Below, piece by piece: positions 8,015 to 14,891 of a DNA stretch of 41,483 nucleotides. This DNA is from HGM04593 sp045636545 (GTDB lineage: Bacteria > Bacteroidota > Bacteroidia > Bacteroidales > Bacteroidaceae), in contig JAZTXR010000064.1 of assembly GCA_045636545.1 (NCBI GenBank), forward strand, positions 1 to 41,483. The letters are read 5' to 3'. The position numbers were made by a program, and so were the translations under genes. Positions within the stretch are counted from its first letter, which is position 1, and every line of letters starts with the position of its first letter. The notes beneath the pieces were generated by a model, which saw nothing but the letters and a program-made list of their open reading frames with translations, made no database searches and was not told where the DNA came from.

Positions 8015-10027
8015 TTACTCCAGACTATATTCCTCTTTCTCTTCTTCACTCAACGACCAATCATGCTCCGAATCATTGCGGTACTTGTCAATCAGTTCCT
8101 GCAAAGGAGGGAATGGCCAAACACGAGCGGTATTATCATCGGAGGCAGTGATAATAAATTTTCCATCGGGGCTGAAAGTTGCAGAATTAACAAAGTCATC
8201 ATGCCGAAACGGCTCTGTCACAGGCTTACCGGTCATTGCATCCCACACACGAGCAGTGTTATCATATGACGAGGTAACGACATATTTACCATCGGGACTA
8301 AACACTGCTGATTCAACTACACTATTATGCCACATTGGCTCCGTCACAGGCTTACCGGTCATCGCATCCCAAATGCGGGCAGTATTATCCCAAGATGCAG
8401 TAACAATGTATTTTCCATCTGGGCTAAAAACTGAATAATTGACACTACTGTTATGTTGCAAAATTGTCCTGCAATATACACTATCCTTTTGAGGATAGCA
8501 AGAACTCCTCAAAATCTGCTCTGCATCGGTGATATATGGTCTATCCAGATTATCAAGATCCTTTGGCAGAGCATAGAGCGCCATGCGAAGGGCTTTGGTT
8601 ATATTTCCTTTGTCATACTCTTTTTGGGCTTCACTCATGAGATAACGCGATTGGGTGATAAGCAAATTATCACGACCTTTTGTAATCTCCTCGTTTTTCT
8701 TTGTTATCTCATTGTTTTTCCTTGATATTGAAACAAACTGATAGGCAAAGAAGAAAATGAGCAAGAGCGCAACAGCTATCATGGCCACATTACGGCGTTG
8801 GCGGCTGCGCATCTTTTGCAGTTCGGCTTTCTGACGGCGCTCGTTACGGCTTGACTTCAGGTGGTTCGCCAAAAGGTCGTGAATCATCTCAACATGCCTG
8901 CCGGTTCCTGCCGAATAGGTAACATAGCGCAGCATAGCCATCTTTCCATTGAAAAGGAAATCGCAATTGGGGACAGCCTTGTTGAACTGCGACTCCAGAA
9001 CCGAGTTACGTCGTCCGTCATCGGTAACAAGTGAATCCTCGATATACTCCCACTTTGTGCGGTCATTGAGTTGTTTCATTACATCGTCAAAGAACGAAGC
9101 AAGAAAATTGCCACCTGAACTTTGCAGGAAGAGATTCAATGAATGCTGTGTTATCAAATCTTCTCCTTTAGCTATAGTGGCATCGTAGAGACGGCTGCAA
9201 AGCAGCGACAGTATAGCACTGTTTATTTCGCCGGTTTCGCCCTTTGCTTCCTTGATTATGCGTTGTACAATCTGTTGTTCTTCGTCGGCTTTCAATATAT
9301 TGCCGGCAGGCTGCAGTATAACCTCGGCGGCATCTTTGTCATTGAGTTCAACAAGGCGGTAGCGATTGTATTTCATTTCCACAAGACGTTGGCGCTCAAT
9401 GACATCCTCGAGACGGAAGAAATCGTCCTCGCGTATCGAAAAAAGGAAGCGGAAATTGGTCACATAACTCTCGGCCATTGAAGACGAGGAGAGAGAACTG
9501 TCATCCATCAACATATAGACCTGTCGCAGCAACGTCACGAGACGTTGTTTGTCAAGGAAAAAGAGTTCCTCGAACTGGTCTATTACAATGACCGGGAACA
9601 CCACCCTGCCACGTTCACCGCGAAATTCACGCGTAACAAAATAATGCCAAAGAAAATCATCGGCCGAGGATTCAGGTTCCCCACCGGCAACTGCATTGTC
9701 CGAGACGACAGCAGTAAAACCGGCCTTGCAAAGTTCGGCATTTATGGTATCGACAATCATCTTTGCGTATGAAAGCCCGGATGCATTGTCATTACCCAAC
9801 CTTATGTAAACCGGAAAATAGTCATTGTCGCGCAATTTTGGAAAGAGACCGGCCTGCAACAGCGAGGATTTACCGATTCCCGATTTTCCATACATTGTAA
9901 CAAGTATATTATTGTCGACAAGCGAAAAGAGTTCATTAGTGGCAAGCGAACGTCCACAAAACTTGTACCCTGCACCTATTTTCTCTTCGTCGTATGAAGA
10001 TAGTCCTAACCATGGGTTGGTTTTCAT
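8015..10027 (-). CDS. nSTAND NTPase-transmembrane-WD40 protein (left locus)
   Basis: 670 residues. It opens NPWLGLSSYDEE...FCGRS, the typical nSTAND1 entry (NPYxGLxxFxE...FGR). The P-loop is GKSGIGKS (47-54). Walker B is VIVIDQFEEL with D150 and E153/E154. FSIREDDFFRL (196-206) fits the sensor Arg region, and the C-terminal HDLLANHL fits the STAND winged-helix end. A membrane helix lies at about 413-433, with basic residues before it and a short KNNEITKKNEE coil after it. The linker 455-522, three WD repeats (523-639) and the tail match the TIR-WD40 protein. Three repeats cannot close a normal propeller alone. It starts 12 bp after the SIR2-TIR stop. The likely role is an NTP-dependent switch that senses a ligand and assembles or activates the TIR effectors (inference). 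Confidence 0.88.
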   Translation of the reverse strand: MKTNPWLGLSSYDEEKIGAGYKFCGRSLATNELFSLVDNNILVTMYGKSGIGKSSLLQAGLFPKLRDNDYFPVYIRLGNDNASGLSYAKMIVDTINAELCKAGFTAVVSDNAVAGGEPESSADDFLWHYFVTREFRGERGRVVFPVIVIDQFEELFFLDKQRLVTLLRQVYMLMDDSSLSSSSMAESYVTNFRFLFSIREDDFFRLEDVIERQRLVEMKYNRYRLVELNDKDAAEVILQPAGNILKADEEQQIVQRIIKEAKGETGEINSAILSLLCSRLYDATIAKGEDLITQHSLNLFLQSSGGNFLASFFDDVMKQLNDRTKWEYIEDSLVTDDGRRNSVLESQFNKAVPNCDFLFNGKMAMLRYVTYSAGTGRHVEMIHDLLANHLKSSRNERRQKAELQKMRSRQRRNVAMIAVALLLIFFFAYQFVSISRKNNEITKKNEEITKGRDNLLITQSRYLMSEAQKEYDKGNITKALRMALYALPKDLDNLDRPYITDAEQILRSSCYPQKDSVYCRTILQHNSSVNYSVFSPDGKYIVTASWDNTARIWDAMTGKPVTEPMWHNSVVESAVFSPDGKYVVTSSYDNTARVWDAMTGKPVTEPFRHDDFVNSATFSPDGKFIITASDDNTARVWPFPPLQELIDKYRNDSEHDWSLSEEEKEEYSLE
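8111..8461 (-). repeat. Three tandem 126-bp WD40-coding repeats
   Basis: Units begin at 8461, 8335 and 8209 (minus). They are close in sequence to those at 5164-7152; for example the unit containing FSPDGKFIITASDDNTAR also occurs there. This suggests gene conversion or duplication between the two genes. Confidence 0.9.
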
Positions 10028-10039
10028 AGTAATCTGTCT

Positions 10040-11422
10040 TTAATCATTCAACATTTCCCTTATGCGCTTTGCAAGTTCATTCACACTCTTGTGTTCAAGG
10101 TCGAACAGCGTTGTGCGCATGCAGGGCGGCAAGTTGTCGGTATTTGCCTGGGAGCGAGTATCGTAACCCGGCAAACGCACAGGCAACACCTTGAACGTTC
10201 CGCAGTCGACATTGCATTGCGCCTGGGCTGCGGCCCACTCCACCTCCTTGTAAAAACGCAGTGTACCGTTTGCCATGTCGGCCTGACATTGGGCTGTGAG
10301 TATTGGCAAGAAGATTCTGCTGCGGAAAATGGCATCGGGTATCGACTTGTCATAGTTGTCTCCGGGCAAAAGGTTGCGTTCATCGAACCACGCGGAGATA
10401 CCCAACTCATTGAGACGGAAGAAAAGCTTTGAAACAAATTCAAAATCCTCATGGGCATACGAGATAAAGACACCATCACAATTGCGGCGCTTGAGAATCT
10501 CATCGCTTACACTGTATTTTGCAAGCCTGTCAAGCATATCGCCAACGAATGCACGTGCATCGTGCTGGAAATAGATATTTTCGTGATTGAGAAATTTCAT
10601 CAGTTTGCGTTCACTCTCAACTTCGCTATCGAGCGACACGGCAACTTCGCCCCAGGAGATTTTAGGCAGCTCGCCACGCAACATATACCAGAAGAAACGG
10701 AAAAACCAATCGTCGAACTTGCACCCCAATGCCATAATACGCTTTGAACGTATATATTCAAGGAATGAGACGGGAGCACTGCTACCCATCCATTTTGTCA
10801 ATGTAACAATGGCATCATTGTCGGTCACCACGAACGGCCTTGAATCGTTCCTTGGGAAAGCCTTGCCGAAGATGTAATACAATGTAGGCGGCACAGGCAT
10901 CACCGTGTCATCATTTATGTAAGTCGGGAAATCGAATTCGTTGTCGCTGCGCAGGCTGTTGATGTTCATCACCCTCACGTTACCCTCGCCCCAGACATGT
11001 TCCATAAGCACCAGGGCATAAGGGTCGAATGTTGTTGTGAGCACAACTCTGAACAAGCCGGTCTTCATCAAGCGAACAAGTCCCGGCTCCAAATCATCTA
11101 TGGAAAAGTCGTATCGTTCATCAATAGTGTCACGGATAACAGCTCCAACATTCCTGATAGTGTCGGACAACTCGGTGAAGTTATCGGCGGCATTGTTTTC
11201 TGACAACACATTATCCTCAACAAGAACACTGCGTACAGCATTGAACATAGCTCTTTGGCTATCACCGTACGAATCATCGCCAAGGTTCTTTTTCAACATC
11301 ACCTCGCTGCCGAGCAAAAGCACATAGTTGCCGTTTGTGACATTGTGAATAAAAGTGTCCCAATTGAACAATTCACTTTGTTGCCGGTTCATGTCAGCCG
11401 GCTTGCGTTTTATCATTCCCAT
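10040..11422 (-). CDS. SIR2-like/TIR fusion protein (left locus)
   Basis: 460 residues. Residues 30-300 resemble the SIR2_2 fold: NYVLLLGSEVML (nucleotide loop), VVLTTTFDPYAL (the TxNYDxLLE-like motif) and RIMALGCKFDDWFFR (the late SIR2 motif). Where SIR2 proteins have LHG with the catalytic His, this one has IFG (184-186), so deacylase/NADase activity of this domain is doubtful. Residues 315-458 are a TIR domain: GVFISYAHEDFEF, then WFDERNLLPGD with Glu348 at the NADase catalytic position. The start at 11422 gives the same length as the paralogue at 17051 (460 vs 459 residues). It is the first gene of the cassette, followed after 12 bp by the nSTAND gene. The likely role is a cytoplasmic NAD-targeting effector or signal producer (inference). 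Confidence 0.88.
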   Translation of the reverse strand: MGMIKRKPADMNRQQSELFNWDTFIHNVTNGNYVLLLGSEVMLKKNLGDDSYGDSQRAMFNAVRSVLVEDNVLSENNAADNFTELSDTIRNVGAVIRDTIDERYDFSIDDLEPGLVRLMKTGLFRVVLTTTFDPYALVLMEHVWGEGNVRVMNINSLRSDNEFDFPTYINDDTVMPVPPTLYYIFGKAFPRNDSRPFVVTDNDAIVTLTKWMGSSAPVSFLEYIRSKRIMALGCKFDDWFFRFFWYMLRGELPKISWGEVAVSLDSEVESERKLMKFLNHENIYFQHDARAFVGDMLDRLAKYSVSDEILKRRNCDGVFISYAHEDFEFVSKLFFRLNELGISAWFDERNLLPGDNYDKSIPDAIFRSRIFLPILTAQCQADMANGTLRFYKEVEWAAAQAQCNVDCGTFKVLPVRLPGYDTRSQANTDNLPPCMRTTLFDLEHKSVNELAKRIREMLND

Positions 11423-11452
11423 AGTTTTGTGTCGTGTTTGTGTACGCAAAAA

Positions 11453-11480
11453 CAAATATAAGTAAAATTCTGTAAACAAA
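11453..11480 (-). promoter_or_regulatory. Probable promoter of the left SIR2-TIR cassette
   Basis: On the minus strand, TATATTTG (11453-11460) matches TAnnTTTG about 31 bp before the ATG. A TTTG (11477-11480) lies 16 bp upstream of it, shorter than the usual 19-21, so the -33 assignment is uncertain. Confidence 0.45.
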
Positions 11481-11552
11481 CGACTTCTTGCGTAAAAAAC
11501 AAACAAAACTAATAGGACATACAACAGAAAAGCAACAGACAGGACAAATTAA

Positions 11553-11774
11553 TTACTTTGAAAATGGAAATATCATCGCCATTATGCGACTTATGCTTGC
11601 AGGCGCATAGCGCTTTACAAGCAACACCACTACATCACCCAACGACAGCACTTTCAACGACACCGACTTCACACGCCCGGCCGCTGCCTCCTTCGCTTTC
11701 TCATTCTCACGCTGCACGCTGCGCAGTTGGCGCAACGACCTTATCTCGCACAGCCTTTTGCATTCATCTTTCAT
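11553..11774 (-). CDS. Small basic hypothetical protein after the holin-like gene
   Basis: 73 residues from the ATG at 11774 (MKDECKRLCEIRSLRQLRSV). The N-terminal half is strongly basic and helical, and the C-terminal half is more hydrophobic (SLGDVVVLLVKRYAP). I do not recognise a family. The start overlaps the end of the holin-like gene by 11 bp, the order and overlap expected of the third gene in the small YtxH-holin-hypothetical operon common in Bacteroidales. A longer frame from 11804 exists but overlaps more. The tight packing is the main reason for calling it real. Confidence 0.55.
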   Translation of the reverse strand: MKDECKRLCEIRSLRQLRSVQRENEKAKEAAAGRVKSVSLKVLSLGDVVVLLVKRYAPASISRIMAMIFPFSK

Positions 11775-12132
11775 TCCACTTTTCATTCCCGTCCTTCTCT
11801 TCAAAAAATATCTTTGCGAAACGCCTCACCATCCTGTCCACAAACAGATGCTCACGCAGCAGATAGACCACCCACGCCGTGAGCAGCAGCAACACAGCTA
11901 CGGCCACTATTGCAAGCGGCAACCCAATCAGGGGCAACAGGCAGATGACAAAGGCCACCATCAGCGCAAGGTATGCCACAAACAGGAGCATGGACAGCAC
12001 AAACACACACAACACATCGCCAAACAGCAACGACAGGCTCTCCACCAGGCGCAATCTGCAACCATCCATGCTCCTTCTCACATACTCAAGAGCATCCTTT
12101 GACAAATTCTCAATATCGGCTCCCAATCCCAT
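11764..12132 (-). CDS. Phage-holin-like (holin superfamily III type) membrane protein
   Basis: 122 residues. A short amphipathic N-terminus (SKDALEYVRRSMDGCRLRLVE) is followed by two adjacent long hydrophobic segments (about 36-60 and 62-88) and a charged tail (EEKDGNEKWNER). This is the pattern of the small Bacteroidetes 'phage holin family' proteins (PF07332-like), which are usually chromosomal envelope proteins rather than prophage genes. It follows the YtxH gene by 5 bp and overlaps the next small gene. No phage genes lie nearby, so a lysis role is not supported. Confidence 0.8.
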   Translation of the reverse strand: MGLGADIENLSKDALEYVRRSMDGCRLRLVESLSLLFGDVLCVFVLSMLLFVAYLALMVAFVICLLPLIGLPLAIVAVAVLLLLTAWVVYLLREHLFVDRMVRRFAKIFFEEKDGNEKWNER

Positions 12133-12137
12133 AGACG

Positions 12138-12347
12138 TTACTCTTCAACAACAATCTTCTCCTCGACCTTGCAGTCGCATCCCTCCTTGCCGCAGCAACC
12201 GGCATTGTCGAAATGCCTCTTTATGTCGCCGAGCTTCTCCTTGATGTCACGGCGCATCTCCTCGCCCTTTTTGGGAGCAAACATCATCATCGCCAGCCCG
12301 CCGACAAACACGCCACCGGCAAAGGCCAAAAAATTGCACACTCTCAT
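12138..12347 (-). CDS. YtxH domain-containing small membrane protein
   Basis: 69 residues. An N-terminal hydrophobic, glycine-rich helix (LAFAGGVFVGGLAMMMFAPKKGEEMRRD) has the YtxH hallmark: glycine-rich membrane segment, then APKKGEE and an amphipathic region. The C-terminus has CCGKEGCDC, a cysteine cluster that might bind metal, and an acidic end. Members are membrane-anchored and often stress-related; function is otherwise unknown. It is the first gene of the three-gene small operon with the holin-like protein. Confidence 0.85.
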   Translation of the reverse strand: MRVCNFLAFAGGVFVGGLAMMMFAPKKGEEMRRDIKEKLGDIKRHFDNAGCCGKEGCDCKVEEKIVVEE

Positions 12348-12435
12348 AATACAAAAAATTAATGGTTAATACTTGCAGCAACACCAAGGCGGTGGATTCA
12401 AATTGGCCGAAAGAAGAAAAATCCGAACCACTTTC

Positions 12436-12466
12436 TTGCCGTTTCAGTTCAAAAGCACTACCTTTG
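12436..12466 (+). promoter_or_regulatory. Promoter of the DUF3298 lipoprotein-rsmG unit
   Basis: TTG (12436-12438) is followed after 20 bp by TACCTTTG (12459-12466), a perfect TAnnTTTG box 30 bp before the ATG at 12497. Confidence 0.7.
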
Positions 12467-12496
12467 GTTTTCCTGTAACTGATAAACAACCGCAAT

Positions 12497-13324
12497 ATGA
12501 AAAAGTGCGCCATAATTACGTTTTATTCAGCATTATTTTTGCTTTTTTCCTGTGGTGGTGAAAGGCAGGCCGACAAAGCTGCCGACACTGCCGTTGCGGG
12601 CAAGGAGACCACGACCCTGCACGTTGAGGACACCATCAGGATACACGAACTGTACAGCTATGCATTCGCAGGCAGCGAATCGCCCACACTCACCGTCGAC
12701 ATCACCCTGCCAACACTACATCTTGCCGACAGCACAATCTCGGCAAGAGTAGACAGCACGCTCGCCTATACACTGTTCGAGGAGCACACCACACTGAAGG
12801 ATGCGTGCAACAGGTTTGTCGACAGAAGAAAAGAGGAATTTGACGACATGCGCAACGAGTACAACAACTCAAAGGCCAACGACGTGCCCACATTCTTTTT
12901 CAGCCTCTACGACATAATAAACGGCGTAGCCCGCACCGGCTATAAGGGTTACATAACCTACGTCACCGCACACGAGGAATACAACGGCGGCGCACACCCC
13001 AACACCTTCATAAACATAACCAATTTCGACCCTGCCGACGGCGGCGAGATAACCCTTGACGACATATTCAAAGAGGGCTATGAAGAGCCGCTGACAACAA
13101 TACTCACGAACACTCTGATGGCAAAGGCCCAAGCAACTACCATCGACGAGCTGCACGACAAGGGTTTTCTCTTCTTTGACACAGAGATGTTTGTCTCAAA
13201 CAATTTCATCCCGGGAAACGACAGCATCACATTCCTCTACAACAGATACGAGATTGCGCCATACGCCGCAGGCGAGATATTGTTGACAATAGATTATAAC
13301 ACACTAAAAGAGATAATGAAATAA
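12497..13324 (+). CDS. DUF3298 (RsiV-like) family lipoprotein
   Basis: 275 residues. The signal sequence ends in a lipobox (LLFSC, Cys19), so the mature protein is probably lipidated and held in the periplasm or envelope. The body has GYKGYITYVTAHEEYNGGAHPN, the conserved core of the DUF3298/DUF4163 pair, then DGGEITLDDIFKEGYE and a C-terminal FLYNRYEIAPYAAGEI, both typical of this family. In RsiV-like proteins the domain sits on the outer side of the membrane and can bind ligands. Here there is no anti-sigma domain, so the role is unknown. Its stop overlaps the rsmG start (TAATG), so the two are co-translated. Confidence 0.85.
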   Translation: MKKCAIITFYSALFLLFSCGGERQADKAADTAVAGKETTTLHVEDTIRIHELYSYAFAGSESPTLTVDITLPTLHLADSTISARVDSTLAYTLFEEHTTLKDACNRFVDRRKEEFDDMRNEYNNSKANDVPTFFFSLYDIINGVARTGYKGYITYVTAHEEYNGGAHPNTFINITNFDPADGGEITLDDIFKEGYEEPLTTILTNTLMAKAQATTIDELHDKGFLFFDTEMFVSNNFIPGNDSITFLYNRYEIAPYAAGEILLTIDYNTLKEIMK

Positions 13325-13944
13325 TGGAAAGCATAACAAAGTATTTCCCAGGCCTCAGCGACAGGCAGAAAGAGCAGTTCGCAGCACTCTATGACCTCTA
13401 CTACGACTGGAACAGCAAGATAAACGTAATCTCGCGAAAGGACATCGAGAACCTCTATCTGCACCACGTGCTGCACTCGCTGGCAATAGCCAAATACATC
13501 ACCTTCAAGCCCGGAACCGAGATTATGGACATGGGCTGCGGCGGTGGTTTCCCCGGCATCCCGCTTGCCATAATGTTCCCGGATGTGAAGTTCCATCTTG
13601 TTGACAGCATAGGCAAGAAAGTGCGTGTTGCGGGCGAGATAGCCCAGGCTATAGGCCTTGAGAATGTACGCACAAGCCACAGCCGTGCCGAGGAAATCAA
13701 GGACAAATACAGCTTTGTTGTCAGCCGCGCTGTAATGCAGCTGCCCGACCTTGTAAAGATTTGCCGCAAGAACATCTCCAAGGAGCAGTTCAATGCCCTG
13801 CCCAACGGCATCATCTGCCTCAAAGGCGGTGACATGACAGCCGAGACACAACAGTTCAAGAACTGCCGCGAGATAGTAGACATAAGCACCTACTTTACCG
13901 AGGAGTTCTTCAAGGACAAGAAAGTGGTGTATGTGCAGTTGTAA
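13324..13944 (+). CDS. rsmG: 16S rRNA (guanine527-N7)-methyltransferase
   Basis: 206 residues, the normal length for RsmG (GidB). The opening MESITKYFPGLSDRQKEQF and YDWNSKINVISRKDIENLY are typical, and the SAM-binding loop is MDMGCGGGFPGIPLAI. SRAEEIKDKYSFVVSRAV follows as expected. The enzyme methylates N7 of G527 (E. coli numbering) in 16S rRNA using S-adenosylmethionine; loss gives low-level streptomycin resistance in other bacteria. The ATG overlaps the upstream stop by one base. Confidence 0.95.
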   Translation: MESITKYFPGLSDRQKEQFAALYDLYYDWNSKINVISRKDIENLYLHHVLHSLAIAKYITFKPGTEIMDMGCGGGFPGIPLAIMFPDVKFHLVDSIGKKVRVAGEIAQAIGLENVRTSHSRAEEIKDKYSFVVSRAVMQLPDLVKICRKNISKEQFNALPNGIICLKGGDMTAETQQFKNCREIVDISTYFTEEFFKDKKVVYVQL

Positions 13945-13957
13945 AATATTTTCAGCT

Positions 13958-13976
13958 ATAATATAGATGTTGACCC
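13958..13976 (+). repeat. Solo copy of a MITE-like element end
   Basis: This 19-bp sequence (ending GATGTTGACCC) is identical, in inverse orientation, to the right terminal repeat of the 164-bp element at 38000-38163. It is followed at once by TATCTTTG (13978-13985), a -7-like box, so the end may have brought or created a promoter for the downstream gene. Confidence 0.6.
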
Positions 13977-13990
13977 GTATCTTTGTATTG

Positions 13991-14116
13991 TCCCCTTAAA
14001 TTAGGGGGCTTTGCAAAAGCAAAAAAGTTCCTCCACAATTCAAACCCCTCCGGTCTTCGACCACCTCCCCTAAAACAGGGGAGGAATAGGGTGTCGCAAA
14101 GCGATGAAGGGGCATA
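13991..14116 (+). repeat. Dispersed palindromic intergenic repeat (family A)
   Basis: It contains a 42-bp stretch (14045-14086) that recurs with two mismatches at 23876-23917, including a CCTCCCC-TAAAACA-GGGGAGG hairpin. Related CTCCTCC/GGAGGGGAG material occurs at 14815-14880 and 35967-36031. It is non-coding: the open frame across it is only an upstream extension of the hydrolase gene. Confidence 0.7.
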
Positions 14117-14132
14117 TAATATCATTAAACTT

Positions 14133-14771
14133 ATGCAACTAAAGAAATTCATAGTAAACCCCATACAGGTAAACTGTTACCTTCTTTGGGACGAGACAAA
14201 GGAGGCCGTGCTCATTGACTGCGGCGCGTGGTTTCCACAGGAGAGAGAAGAGATAAGGAAGTTCATTGAGGATAACGGCCTTGTATTGAAACACCACCTC
14301 AACACCCACTTGCATTTCGACCACATATTCGGCAATGCTTTCATTGAGGAGACATTCGGTGTAAAGGCGAGTGCCAACGATGCCGACTGGCCCTGGGCCG
14401 AGAACATCAAGGAGCGCGTAGCACGCTTTGGTGTGAGGTATGACGAGGAAGTTCCACCACTTGGTCGTGTGTTGAATGACGGCGACGAGATTCTCTTCGG
14501 CAACAGCCGCATAGTGGCAATAGCCGTTCCGGGTCACTCCCCCGGCAGCCTTGCCTACCACCTCCCCGAAGCCGTCATGCTCTTCAGCGGCGATGCACTG
14601 TTCCGTGGCAGCATAGGCCGCACCGATTTCCCCGACAGCAACCACCGCGCACTCATATACTCGATACGCGAAAAACTGCTCACCCTGCCCAGTGAGACCA
14701 TTGTCTACCCCGGCCATGACCGCGAAACGACAATAGAGTTCGAGAAGAATTGCAACATGTATTTGAGATAA
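14133..14771 (+). CDS. Metallo-beta-lactamase-fold hydrolase (glyoxalase II-like)
   Basis: 212 residues from the ATG at 14133 (MQLKKFIVNPIQVNCYLLWD). The zinc motif is THLHFDHIFGN (HxHxDH), with a second ligand region at AVPGHSPGSLAYH, then FSGDALFRGSIGRTDFPDSN and a final YPGHDRETTIEFE. The pattern and length match the short YcbL/GloB-like hydrolases that open thioesters such as S-lactoylglutathione; the actual substrate in a Bacteroidales cell is unknown. The open frame begins at 13983, but that extension lies in repeat DNA and I reject it. It is followed directly by a strong terminator. Confidence 0.9.
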   Translation: MQLKKFIVNPIQVNCYLLWDETKEAVLIDCGAWFPQEREEIRKFIEDNGLVLKHHLNTHLHFDHIFGNAFIEETFGVKASANDADWPWAENIKERVARFGVRYDEEVPPLGRVLNDGDEILFGNSRIVAIAVPGHSPGSLAYHLPEAVMLFSGDALFRGSIGRTDFPDSNHRALIYSIREKLLTLPSETIVYPGHDRETTIEFEKNCNMYLR

Positions 14772-14810
14772 AAAAAGAACGAGAGTCACAATAACTCTCG
14801 TTCTTTTTTT
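14770..14810. terminator. Bidirectional terminator between the hydrolase and OPT genes
   Basis: A perfect 17-bp stem (14770-14786 with 14794-14810, 7-nt loop) has an A-run on one side and T-run on the other, so it can stop both convergent genes. It begins within the stop codon of the hydrolase gene. Confidence 0.9.
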
Positions 14811-14814
14811 ATGT

Positions 14815-14880
14815 CACCCCAAAAGTTCCTCCCCTCGCCGGCGAGGTTGGAGGTGTCGGTTTACCGACAGAGGGGAGTGG
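14815..14880. repeat. Dispersed palindromic intergenic repeat (family A, short form)
   Basis: It contains TTCCTCCCCTCGCCGGCGAGG and ends ACAGAGGGGAGTGG. It shares the inward and outward CCTCC/GGAGG arms with the copies near 14045 and 35967 but is diverged internally. Confidence 0.5.
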
Positions 14881-14891
14881 ATTCTTTTAAT

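Noticed and set aside
11764..12132. Holin-like protein as sign of a prophage
   Set aside because: No phage structural, lysis or integrase genes nearby; such holin-like proteins occur with YtxH in ordinary Bacteroidales chromosomes.
13983..14132. N-terminal extension of the metallo-beta-lactamase-fold protein
   Set aside because: It lies in dispersed repeat DNA, and the family normally starts at MQLKKF (14133).
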